Shown: positions 28,601 to 36,747 of the stretch, piece by piece | Layout: each line of letters starts with the position of its first letter | Position numbering within the stretch: the stretch's first letter is position 1 | Assembly (NCBI RefSeq): GCF_023264675.1 | Contig: NZ_JAHFVG010000045.1 | Location: 1-46,757, forward strand | From: Rhodococcus sp. (in: high G+C Gram-positive bacteria) | GTDB taxonomy: Bacteria > Actinomycetota > Actinomycetes > Mycobacteriales > Mycobacteriaceae | Length of the DNA stretch: 46,757 nt | Reading direction: 5' to 3' | The notes under the pieces: model-generated | Told to the model about the DNA's origin: nothing | The model's database searches: none | What the model saw: the letters and a program-made list of their open reading frames with translations, nothing else | Position numbers and translations under genes: made by a program

Positions 28601-30327
28601 CCGAGGTAGCGGCTACCGCAGCGTTCGTAGGAGATCCTCGGCATTATCCGCACTTGTTGGGGTTGCAGCCCGACCTGTATCGGTGCTTCATGGAACAGAC
28701 GTGGCGTCACAGGTCCGCTATCGGCACGATTGCACTGATCCATCCGGAGTCTCACTTCACGGATGAGAAAGCAGGAATTCTCAGGAAAGCGTCTTACGAA
28801 AGACTGAGACGGCATTGGCAATTCGTTAACGAGCTGACCTTGTATGAAATTGACCATCACGTTTCCTTTGGCGTCCACGTATATGGTTCGACGATCGCTC
28901 CGCAGTTTCTCTCTGCCTCATCGATTTACCATCCGGATACGGTCGAACGATCTTTGGTCCACGACGGGTCCGGCGCGGAACCAGGATTGAAGAACCCGGA
29001 CGGCAAGTGGGATCTACGCCCGCACCGCGGCAGAATCATCAACGTCGATGATGCAGTGTTGAAGTCATGGAAGGACGTGCTCGAAGCCGAGGATGTTCCC
29101 GTTCGTCACACGCGCATGGTGTACACGGTCAACCGTTCGGCAGCCAGTGCGCTGGAGAAGCTCGCAGGCGCCCGACGGATCGGTGAACTAGGTTTACAGT
29201 TCTCTCGTGGGTGGGATGAGTCGATAGACAGAACCAGGGGATATTTCGATTCTCAGTGGGGGGTACCCGACAGCTGGGACGAAGTTATCCTGCAGGGCCC
29301 TCATCTGCATGTCAGCACGCCGTTCTACAAGTCTCCAAACCAGTCGATGAGAAACAACCTCGACTGGTCAACCGTCGATCTCGAAGCGCTGGAGCCCGAC
29401 GCGATCCCCGCGACGTCGTACAAACCTGTGGGAAGCCGCACGAGATACGACGCTGGGTACACCTCGTGGGAGGTGACGGGTGAGAACGGGGTACTGGAGA
29501 CAGTGCGCGCGCGGGACTGCTACCGGGTGGCGTGGCGAGCAATGGCTGCCAACACAGGTGAGCGTACACTTATCGCTGGCACAATTTCGCCAGGCACGTC
29601 CCATGTCAATGTTGTTTTCTGCGTTGGTCTACCTTCTGGTTCGCTTCGAGATCTCATGCTGGTTGCTGCTTGTTCGTCGTCGCTAGTCGCGGACTTCGGG
29701 GTAAGGTCAGCTCCAAAGAGCAACATCTACCAGAACGTATTCTATCGGCTTCCTTTGGTGAGCGATCCGAATATTTCCCGATTGCTAGTGTCGCGAACTC
29801 TGCGGTTGCAGTGCGCAACAATCGCGTATCAGGGCCTGTGGCGCAGCTGCTACGGCGCAGAAGCGCAAAATGACTCGTGGGCTGGAGGTTTCGCACACTC
29901 ACGTCGTAGGCCATTGGGTGATGTCGAAGAAAAATGGGACATTGACACCCCACTTCGTATCGCAATCGACCGTCGTCAAGCACTCGTCGAGATTGATGCT
30001 CTCGTCGCGTTAGGGCTCGGTCTCACGATTGATGAGCTGTGCACCATTTACCGCACGCAGTTCCCGGTGCTTTACGGCTACGACCGCAAGACCTACCTTT
30101 ACGACATCAACGGCCGACTGGTACCGAACGAAGTACTCAGCGTTTGGCGTCGCAAGGGTGACTCGATCAACAATGAGGAGCGCACCGCGACTAACCCATC
30201 GGGCCATACGTACACATATGAGCTGCCGTTCCAATTCCTCGACCGAGAAGCAGATATGCGTGAGGCGTATGCAGAATTCGAGCGGCGGCTGGGGATTCAA
30301 GGCGGAACGCCGATGGCAGCGCACTGA
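25597..30327 (+). CDS. drmMI: Large Eco57I/DrmMI-like N6-adenine DNA methyltransferase
   Basis: A 1576-residue protein starting at GTG 25597, which overlaps the drmD stop; GGGAG is upstream. The N-terminal ~500 residues are an accessory region. The methyltransferase has a YYTP motif near 530, the SAM motif CEPALGSGAFAIEA (~568) and the catalytic NPPW (~947-950). The separation of ~380 residues between these motifs is large. The C-terminal ~600 residues should contain the target-recognition part. It would add a methyl group to adenine N6 to mark self DNA. No PD-(D/E)XK motif was confirmed, so I do not call it a type IIG enzyme. The C-terminal half looks more AT-rich than its neighbours, which fits exchange of specificity segments. 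It is longer than a typical DrmMI as I recall it. Confidence 0.85.
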   Translation: MSTASDALIVGEDFISEHYFTTDATSQSFHARVLERRKQWETERANDRPTTRSRFTAQRGDLTRKFLDLAEVADHQALKSLYANLRSIFGFEGLRWEFTRLGGTDTEDGPALEVRARGLTGSAPLVIVEGAAELGVEQLLSKDEKTLRSTFRTGEDDAPGESLHSVAQLLSHLATLEDGPQFMLVLAGSKTLITERSRWLEGRYLAVDLQLVCERNDDKRGGETDRALTCVSAESLAPDAEGDIWWTTAIDESAKHTVGVSKDLREGVRLSIELIANDVVARRRYRGLEPLPDSQAQTLAAQALRYLYRILFLLYAEARPELGVLPTGEQTYERGYSLDRLRELLLVELATPRAQNGTHLYDSLLVLCQWVDRGHDGSADDSTRAEGLTFRNLKADLFLSAATSLIDEVKLSNSAVQKVLRHLLLSKESRGRDRGFISYADLGINQLGAVYEGLMSYTGFFAKDTLYEVAKNGDSSKGSWVVPEGRTEGIAEADFVTVRSDLTGEPIKVRHELGTFVYRLAGRERQQSASYYTPEVLTKFTVGQALAELLDQDGSTTTADEVLGLTVCEPALGSGAFAIEAVRQLADQYLTRRQRELGERVDPEAYPVELQRVKAYIALHQVYGVDLNATAVEFAEISIWLDTMAKDLDAPWFGLHLRRGNSLIGARRALIPSGQLSSRNWLDATPVDVPFADNAPGQPITGVKNGIHHFLLPTSGWGSTVEGREARELAPEALADLKTWRRELKTKPTTEQLRKLKDLAGRVETLWLLASKRLEIAEREIRRPILVWGRDPEVVETVVTRAEIEKSLANPDGAYRRLRRVMDAWCALWFWPLVDDDASVGGDLVEPPTLDQWIETLSGLVGSPVAKSAREKKDGQLNLFAISTWDELEVTESNELVFAQATKTDALKTEWPWLEVAERVAMWQGFFHWELEFASVLTRGGFDLQLGNPPWVRPRSDVDALFSEGDPWFQLAVRPTQGEYRVRRGETLAIDGIRELVIGGTSEVAATAAFVGDPRHYPHLLGLQPDLYRCFMEQTWRHRSAIGTIALIHPESHFTDEKAGILRKASYERLRRHWQFVNELTLYEIDHHVSFGVHVYGSTIAPQFLSASSIYHPDTVERSLVHDGSGAEPGLKNPDGKWDLRPHRGRIINVDDAVLKSWKDVLEAEDVPVRHTRMVYTVNRSAASALEKLAGARRIGELGLQFSRGWDESIDRTRGYFDSQWGVPDSWDEVILQGPHLHVSTPFYKSPNQSMRNNLDWSTVDLEALEPDAIPATSYKPVGSRTRYDAGYTSWEVTGENGVLETVRARDCYRVAWRAMAANTGERTLIAGTISPGTSHVNVVFCVGLPSGSLRDLMLVAACSSSLVADFGVRSAPKSNIYQNVFYRLPLVSDPNISRLLVSRTLRLQCATIAYQGLWRSCYGAEAQNDSWAGGFAHSRRRPLGDVEEKWDIDTPLRIAIDRRQALVEIDALVALGLGLTIDELCTIYRTQFPVLYGYDRKTYLYDINGRLVPNEVLSVWRRKGDSINNEERTATNPSGHTYTYELPFQFLDREADMREAYAEFERRLGIQGGTPMAAH

Positions 30328-33300
30328 TGGCGTCGGAACTCTTACCCCTCGCGCAGGCTGAGCGGATTACCGCGAGCTTGCTGGACTACCTCGGCACCAC
30401 CTTCGCCCTGGCAGACCCGGACGCGCGGCGCGCACTGGACATCTTTCTCGAGCATCCAACTACCGGAATGTTTCGTGGGCCATACCTGCGTCTCCGAATG
30501 CCCTTCCGGCCGGCTGAACCCGGATGGCAGAAGTCATTGGACTGGGTCGGCGGTCTGACGCCCTACGGTCACCAGGCGGCTGCGTTCGAGCGTCTCAGCA
30601 GTGCCAACCTCGGACCGGACAAAGTGCGTCCGCTACCGACGCTCGTCACAACGGGTACTGGGTCGGGAAAGACCGAAGCGTTCATATACCCGATTCTCGA
30701 TCACGTCTTGCGGTCCAAGCGGCAAGGCGTCACAGGTACAAAAGCAATCATCTTGTACCCGATGAACGCTCTTGCCAACGACCAAGCCCAGCGCCTCGCG
30801 GCATTGATCACCCAGCACAAGGAACTCGGCGGAATCACAGCCGCGCTGTATACGGGCGAAAATGGTTCGACACGAACCATGGTGAGCGGTGACGGACTCA
30901 TCACCGATCGTGAAGTGATACGTAGCGTAGCGCCGGACATCCTGCTCACCAACTACAAAATGCTCGACCAACTACTCCTTCGGAACGCAGACGCCGGCCT
31001 ATGGCGTCAGAGCGCAACGAGCCTGCAGTACCTGGTGCTGGACGAGTTTCATACCTACGACGGCGCGCAAGGCACCGACGTGTCTATGCTCCTTCGGCGC
31101 CTTGGAATGACCTTGAAGAGTTATTGGTCAGACGGTGATCCGCAACTGTCTTCCGCAGATCGCATCCGGCCTCTAGGGCGAATCACGCCCGTAGCGACAT
31201 CGGCGACACTCGGTGATGGAAACGATCCGTCGACCATGCTCGAATTCGCCCGCACTGTGTTCGGCGACGAGTTCGATGACTCCTCAGTGGTCACCGAATC
31301 CCGCGAAACACTCACCGAGTGGGCTGCGGGCGCCGAGGCAAAGCTCGTGGACTTCGGAATCAGCACGGTAGCACTCGACGAGGAAGCAATCGATCGACTC
31401 GCGGCTGCAACATCCGGTTCGGACGACGACCCCGTCGACGTTTCACGCGCGGTCCTTCGTGCACTCTTCACCCCACCGCAAGGTCTGACCGACAGCCAGA
31501 TCGACGAAACAAGTCTGGATCTTGTCCGGGCCCATCCGATATTTCATCGACTGATCCGCCGGTGTGAAGCTGCCGTTGCCATTGCCGATCTCGCAGACCC
31601 GGAACTATTCGCCGGTAGCGATGCAGCGCTATCGTCGGATTTGAGCCGCGTCGATGCAATGATGCGTGCCGCTGCGCTCCGTTCCCTCGTCACGACGCTG
31701 AGCCACGTTCGTGCGGTGTCCGGTCGCCGTGCTCCCTCCGTCGACGTACACCTGTGGATCCGAGAACTCACTCGGCTAGATCGTGCAGCGTCCGGTGCGC
31801 CCGAATTCTCCTGGGGTGACGATGGATTGGTATTGGACGATTCTGATGCCGAGGGGCTTTCGGCGCCCTTCCTCCCGGCCTTGTACTGCAGACACTGCAA
31901 CAGGTCGGGATGGGGCATTTTGCTTGCTCCTACCGGCTCGGACCTCGACGTGGACGACACCACGATTCGTCGCCGAAAGCTCGGCGACGACGATAGATTT
32001 CGTGCCCTGATTCACGCCCCCGCAGAGGGGGACGAAGCATCTGCGTCCGCAGGGACGACACACTCCTCGGCCGGCAAACAATCCACGGGCTCCGAGCTGA
32101 ACTGGCTGGCGGTCACCGATCGCTGCCTGTCAATTCAACGCCCTGCCGAATCTGTGGTGGCGGAAGGCGGTGCGCTGCCGGTCCTGGTCAACGTCGGCGA
32201 TTCCGCCGGAGAAGACTCGGTGCGTGATGTCTGCCCGTCATGCCGGCAGCGTGATGGAATTCGATTCCTCGGATCTGCGATTGCCACCATGCTGTCGGTC
32301 TCGCTGTCCACCTTGTTCGGAACACCCGGATTGGACCGGCGGGAGAAGCGTGCTCTGGTGTTCACCGATAGCGTGCAGGACGCTGCCCACCGTGCCGGCT
32401 TCGTCCAGGCACGGTCGAGGGCTCTCACCCTGCGCACACTGATCCGGCAAGCGCTGGCCGATGGCGATATGAGCCTCGACGCTTTGGCTCACAAAATGGT
32501 CGCGATGGCTGGCAACGACCGTGCCAAACGGTATCGACTGCTTCCTCCTGAACTGGCAGACCGCGACGACTTCTCGAAGTTCTGGAGTACTGCGAGGTTA
32601 GGGCGAACGTCGACGACGTTGACCGGCTTCGTCACGCAGCGTTTGCAACTCGATATCGAGATGGAGTTCGGTCTCCGCGCCGGCGTCGGTCGAACGTTGA
32701 CCAGAACCGGCACTGCTGTTGCCGAAGTGAATGTCTCACGCGCTGTTCTTTTGTCATGCGCCAGGGAAGTATTCGAAGGGCATGACGTTCAGCTCACCAC
32801 CGATGACATCAGCGACGTGCACCTGATCCGATGGGTCCGAGGGACCCTTGAGCGTATGCGGAACCGGGGGGCGATCGCTCACGAGTGGTTCGACAAATAC
32901 CGAACGGACGACGGCAACCGATGGTGGATCACGGGTGGCCGCAAACGGAGCCAAGGCATGCCGGGGTTCGGCCGTGGATCATCAGCACCTGGCTTCCCGA
33001 TGCTGGGAACAACGAACCGTCGGGACAGTGATTTCGAACCGATTGCGTCGGCACGTGGGTGGTATGCGAGTTGGGCCGCGAAGACTCTTGCCGTTACACC
33101 AGCCGAAGGCGCGGTGCTCAGCCGATTGTTGTTCGAACGATTACGCCGTCGCGACGTGATCGGTGAACTGCTTGGCGGCGCCACGACTCGGACGTTCAAC
33201 CTGACACCGGCATCGATAGTTGCTCGTGCAGTCGTCAGCACCGACGCCATTGCACTGGTCTGCTCGCACTGTGGTGATTCCGTTGTCAGCGGGCAGGACA

Positions 33301-36300
33301 CCATCGAACAGCTCGAGGATGGTCCGTGCCTTACCGTCAATTGCACCGGAACAGTCGAACGGTCGCCTATCGACGAGAATTTCTATCAGCAGATGTACAC
33401 AGTCAACGACATTCGGCGAGTTGTAGCCCGGGAACACACATCGCTTCTCCCCGATGAGAAGCGATTGGAGTACGAGTCGCAGTTCAAGGAAACAAATCCG
33501 CCCCCCAACGCGCCGAACGTGCTCGTCGCAACACCCACCCTCGAGATGGGTATCGACATCGGTGACCTCTCGGCCGTCATGCTGTCGTCGCTCCCGCGAA
33601 CTGTCGCGTCGTACCTACAGAGGGTCGGTCGCGCCGGCCGGCTTACCGGAAATGCACTGGCATTGGCCTACGTCACGGCCAGAGGCGACCAACTTCCACG
33701 ATTCGCCGATCCAAATGCCACGATCAACGGGGCTGTACGGCCCCCCGCGACTTACCTTGACGCGGAGGAGATTCTGCGACGGCAGTTTCTGGCGTCAGTG
33801 GCCGACCGCGTCGCACGCCGCCAGACTGCGCCGCACCCGCGAACCACGCCAGACGCTCTATCTGCCACAGGGCCCAATACCTATCTGGGTACCTTGATAG
33901 CCGATGCTGAGGCGAACTCCGCACAGTACGTGGACGAGTTTGTATCTGGATTCGCAAGTCTCGCAACCGATGTCACAGCGCGTCTACACGAATTTGCCGT
34001 ACCTCAGAGCGGCTCCGAGAGCAGTGAATTGGCATCTCGTTGTCATGCCGCATCAGTCGAGTGGACGCACCGTGTCGAGACGTTGCAGCATCGCCTCAAG
34101 GCTGTCGAAGCTGCCATTCCTGAGCTGTTGAAGGTCTTCAACAGCTCGAAGGAGGAGGAAGACAAGGTTGCTTACCAAACTGCGCTCGCGGCCCAGCGGC
34201 TTGTTCGGAAGCAACTCGCAGACCTCCGGTCCGAATATTGGATCAGCGCACTCGAATCGTTCGGACTTTTCCCGAATTACACGCTGTTGGACGACTCGGT
34301 CGCACTGTCGGTGTCGGTCAATTGGATTCACCCTGAAACTCAGGAGTTCGAACACTCCGAGTTCGAACTCAGTCGAGGTTCGGCGCAGGCGCTGCGGGAC
34401 TTCGCACCCGGATCGACCTTCTACGCGAGCGGATTTGCGATCGCGATCGACGCGGTAGATCTGGGCGCAGATGGTGAGGCCGTCCGCGAGTGGGCATGCT
34501 GTCCCGCGTGTGGCTTCGTCGCAGATCTCGGGGAGGGTGGGTCTGCGCCGTCACAGTGTCCGCGGTGTGGAACCGCCGCGATCGCCGACATCGGGCAAAG
34601 AGTTCCCGTCGTCGAGCTGTCGAGCGTCTCGGCCGTCATACGCCGCGAGGAGGCGTCCATCGACGACGGGCGAGACGAACGGTTGCGGGCTCCATACACA
34701 ATTATTACTGCTGCCGACATCGACCCCAAGTCGTTCACGCGACGGTGGTTCGTGCAGGGTCTCGGGTTTGGTGCGACGCATCGACGTTCGATGACAATTC
34801 GTTGGATCAACACTGGTGGAAGCCGGGGTGGCGGTTCGTCGCGCTTGCTTGCCGGTGACGAGGTCGAATCCGCGATGTTCCGTGTGTGTTCCGAATGCGG
34901 GAAGCTCGACACCGATACCCGGCGAAATTCTGCAGCAGAACATCGACCCTGGTGCTCGTACCGTAAGGCGCTCGAAGAGTCGACGCTCTCAGTGGCGTTG
35001 GCACGGTCGTTGGTCACCGAAGGTCTGGTACTTCGGCTTCCGCCTTCGGTGACGTGGGGGGATTCGTTTGCTATCCCATCACTGTCTGCGGCGGTGCTCC
35101 TCGGGCTGCGAGAGCGCATCGGCGGAGACCCCGATCACCTCCAGATCGTCTCTGTCATCGACCCATCTACCAACGGGGACAACCGGCCCGGGCTGTTACT
35201 GCACGACATCGTTCCTGGTGGAACGGGCTATTTGTCGGATCTTGCCGACCCGGCAACGATCTGGGATGTACTCAGACGTGCTCATGACGTGGTTGTTTCA
35301 TGCGGTTGCCAGTTCGACGGAAAACTAGCGTGCGAGAAATGCTTGCTGCCCTTCGCGTCCTTCCCTGAAGTGAAGTACACATCGCGAAGTGCCGCTGCGC
35401 GGCATCTCCGGACCCTCCTGCTCGGCCGCGAGATATCGAGCGACGACGAGACACCGATCCCGGACGCAATGCCGTGGCCCATCACTACTGATGAGCCTCC
35501 GCTGACCGACAATGAATCAAATCTCGAGCGTCGGTTCCGAGTGGTCTTCGCTGAAAGGCTGAGAGCTCTCGGCGCAGCCATCGTGGAGAAACCAACCGAC
35601 AGAGGAGTCGCGTGGGACGTCGCACTCGGGTCGTCCAACAGATGGAGTCTGCGGCCCCAGGAGAACATTCTGGGCAGCAAGCCCGACTTCGTGCTGACAT
35701 CGGCGACGCCAGGCGTTCCGCCCACAGCGATTTTCACTGACGGTTGGCAATTCCATGCCAGCCCAGCAAAGAACCGACTTGCAGACGATGCGGAGAAGCG
35801 GCGAAATCTCCGTGATGGCGGGTATCAAGTCGTTGCAGTCACCCACCATGACTTGGAGGGCAGCCCGTCGGCGTCCCCTGTCCTGAACGCGGACCACGTA
35901 CCCAACCTGCTGAAGATGGCGGGTGATCAACTTGCGAAAGGATCGGTGGACCTGGTCTTCGCGACAAGTATCGACCTTTTGCTCGCTTGGATGCAGAGCC
36001 CACAAGCTCAACCCCGTCGAAATCTTGCTCACTGGCTGCCGGTCCTGGCGATCATGGGGATGAGCAACGTTGCGACTCGGACTGGCGGTTCCTCGACTGC
36101 CGAACTTGCATTGAGCCTCTTGGACGGCGACGTCGTCGAGGAAGCTACGGGCGACACCTTCGTCTGGCGCGACCAGAGCTTTGCGGTATCGGTGCGAGTG
36201 CCGGACAACAAGTCCCTCAGCGAAGCGCAGATCGCAATCGTCATCGACGACAATGACTCCGCGCTTTCGGTGGAGACACGCGATCAATGGCGAGAGTGGC

Positions 36301-36707
36301 TCCGGTGGTCGAACCTGCTCGAGTTGCGTCCGGTCAGTGCCGTCGTCACGACTCGACGACACATGGCTTCTGCCTCGATGAACATCACGTCGGTAGATGC
36401 TCCGCTTCCGACGACAGCGGCCGGCGCCGAATCGCTGAGTGGGCCGTGGCGTGAGGTCTATGACGGCGTGATCGGCCCCGTGCAGGCATTGGTAGCAGCC
36501 CTCGCGCGGTCTGGTATTCCGGTGCCGGAGGTCGGGGAGGAAGTGTCGGGGCTACCCGTCGAGCTGTCGTGGCCGACACTGCTCGTGGCGGTAGATCCGA
36601 CGCTCGGAGGTAGCGACCGGCAGGAACTGTCGGAGGCAGGGTGGACACTGTTGGAGGCAGACGTGGACTTGGTTGTAGAGACAATTGAGGCTGCAGCGTC
36701 GCGCTGA
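30327..36707 (+). CDS. Giant DruE-like DEAD/DEAH helicase with DUF1998 and Vsr-like nuclease end
   Basis: A 2126-residue protein whose ATG shares a base with the methyltransferase stop (TGATG). RecA1 has Walker A TTGTGSGKTEAF (~108-119), YPMNALANDQ (~147) and DEFHTYDGAQGTD (~240). An ~800-residue insert carries CRHC and CPSC zinc clusters. RecA2 follows with ATPTLEMGIDIGDLS (~1068) and QRVGRAGR (~1095). Later come CPAC/CPRC and CSEC clusters and a DUF1998-like HDIVPGGTGYLSDL (~1628) with CGC...CEKC. Residues ~1729-1860 look like a Vsr/DUF559-type PD-(D/E)XK fold (KPDFVL, AIFTDGWQFH, then NLRDGGYQVVAVT). DUF1998 helicases of about this size are DruE in Druantia. Likely a DNA-translocating effector; nuclease activity is inferred. 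Confidence 0.85.
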   Translation: MASELLPLAQAERITASLLDYLGTTFALADPDARRALDIFLEHPTTGMFRGPYLRLRMPFRPAEPGWQKSLDWVGGLTPYGHQAAAFERLSSANLGPDKVRPLPTLVTTGTGSGKTEAFIYPILDHVLRSKRQGVTGTKAIILYPMNALANDQAQRLAALITQHKELGGITAALYTGENGSTRTMVSGDGLITDREVIRSVAPDILLTNYKMLDQLLLRNADAGLWRQSATSLQYLVLDEFHTYDGAQGTDVSMLLRRLGMTLKSYWSDGDPQLSSADRIRPLGRITPVATSATLGDGNDPSTMLEFARTVFGDEFDDSSVVTESRETLTEWAAGAEAKLVDFGISTVALDEEAIDRLAAATSGSDDDPVDVSRAVLRALFTPPQGLTDSQIDETSLDLVRAHPIFHRLIRRCEAAVAIADLADPELFAGSDAALSSDLSRVDAMMRAAALRSLVTTLSHVRAVSGRRAPSVDVHLWIRELTRLDRAASGAPEFSWGDDGLVLDDSDAEGLSAPFLPALYCRHCNRSGWGILLAPTGSDLDVDDTTIRRRKLGDDDRFRALIHAPAEGDEASASAGTTHSSAGKQSTGSELNWLAVTDRCLSIQRPAESVVAEGGALPVLVNVGDSAGEDSVRDVCPSCRQRDGIRFLGSAIATMLSVSLSTLFGTPGLDRREKRALVFTDSVQDAAHRAGFVQARSRALTLRTLIRQALADGDMSLDALAHKMVAMAGNDRAKRYRLLPPELADRDDFSKFWSTARLGRTSTTLTGFVTQRLQLDIEMEFGLRAGVGRTLTRTGTAVAEVNVSRAVLLSCAREVFEGHDVQLTTDDISDVHLIRWVRGTLERMRNRGAIAHEWFDKYRTDDGNRWWITGGRKRSQGMPGFGRGSSAPGFPMLGTTNRRDSDFEPIASARGWYASWAAKTLAVTPAEGAVLSRLLFERLRRRDVIGELLGGATTRTFNLTPASIVARAVVSTDAIALVCSHCGDSVVSGQDTIEQLEDGPCLTVNCTGTVERSPIDENFYQQMYTVNDIRRVVAREHTSLLPDEKRLEYESQFKETNPPPNAPNVLVATPTLEMGIDIGDLSAVMLSSLPRTVASYLQRVGRAGRLTGNALALAYVTARGDQLPRFADPNATINGAVRPPATYLDAEEILRRQFLASVADRVARRQTAPHPRTTPDALSATGPNTYLGTLIADAEANSAQYVDEFVSGFASLATDVTARLHEFAVPQSGSESSELASRCHAASVEWTHRVETLQHRLKAVEAAIPELLKVFNSSKEEEDKVAYQTALAAQRLVRKQLADLRSEYWISALESFGLFPNYTLLDDSVALSVSVNWIHPETQEFEHSEFELSRGSAQALRDFAPGSTFYASGFAIAIDAVDLGADGEAVREWACCPACGFVADLGEGGSAPSQCPRCGTAAIADIGQRVPVVELSSVSAVIRREEASIDDGRDERLRAPYTIITAADIDPKSFTRRWFVQGLGFGATHRRSMTIRWINTGGSRGGGSSRLLAGDEVESAMFRVCSECGKLDTDTRRNSAAEHRPWCSYRKALEESTLSVALARSLVTEGLVLRLPPSVTWGDSFAIPSLSAAVLLGLRERIGGDPDHLQIVSVIDPSTNGDNRPGLLLHDIVPGGTGYLSDLADPATIWDVLRRAHDVVVSCGCQFDGKLACEKCLLPFASFPEVKYTSRSAAARHLRTLLLGREISSDDETPIPDAMPWPITTDEPPLTDNESNLERRFRVVFAERLRALGAAIVEKPTDRGVAWDVALGSSNRWSLRPQENILGSKPDFVLTSATPGVPPTAIFTDGWQFHASPAKNRLADDAEKRRNLRDGGYQVVAVTHHDLEGSPSASPVLNADHVPNLLKMAGDQLAKGSVDLVFATSIDLLLAWMQSPQAQPRRNLAHWLPVLAIMGMSNVATRTGGSSTAELALSLLDGDVVEEATGDTFVWRDQSFAVSVRVPDNKSLSEAQIAIVIDDNDSALSVETRDQWREWLRWSNLLELRPVSAVVTTRRHMASASMNITSVDAPLPTTAAGAESLSGPWREVYDGVIGPVQALVAALARSGIPVPEVGEEVSGLPVELSWPTLLVAVDPTLGGSDRQELSEAGWTLLEADVDLVVETIEAAASR

Positions 36708-36747
36708 TGCTCATCGTTGATGGATGGTTCAGAAGGAAGGCAAGTGA

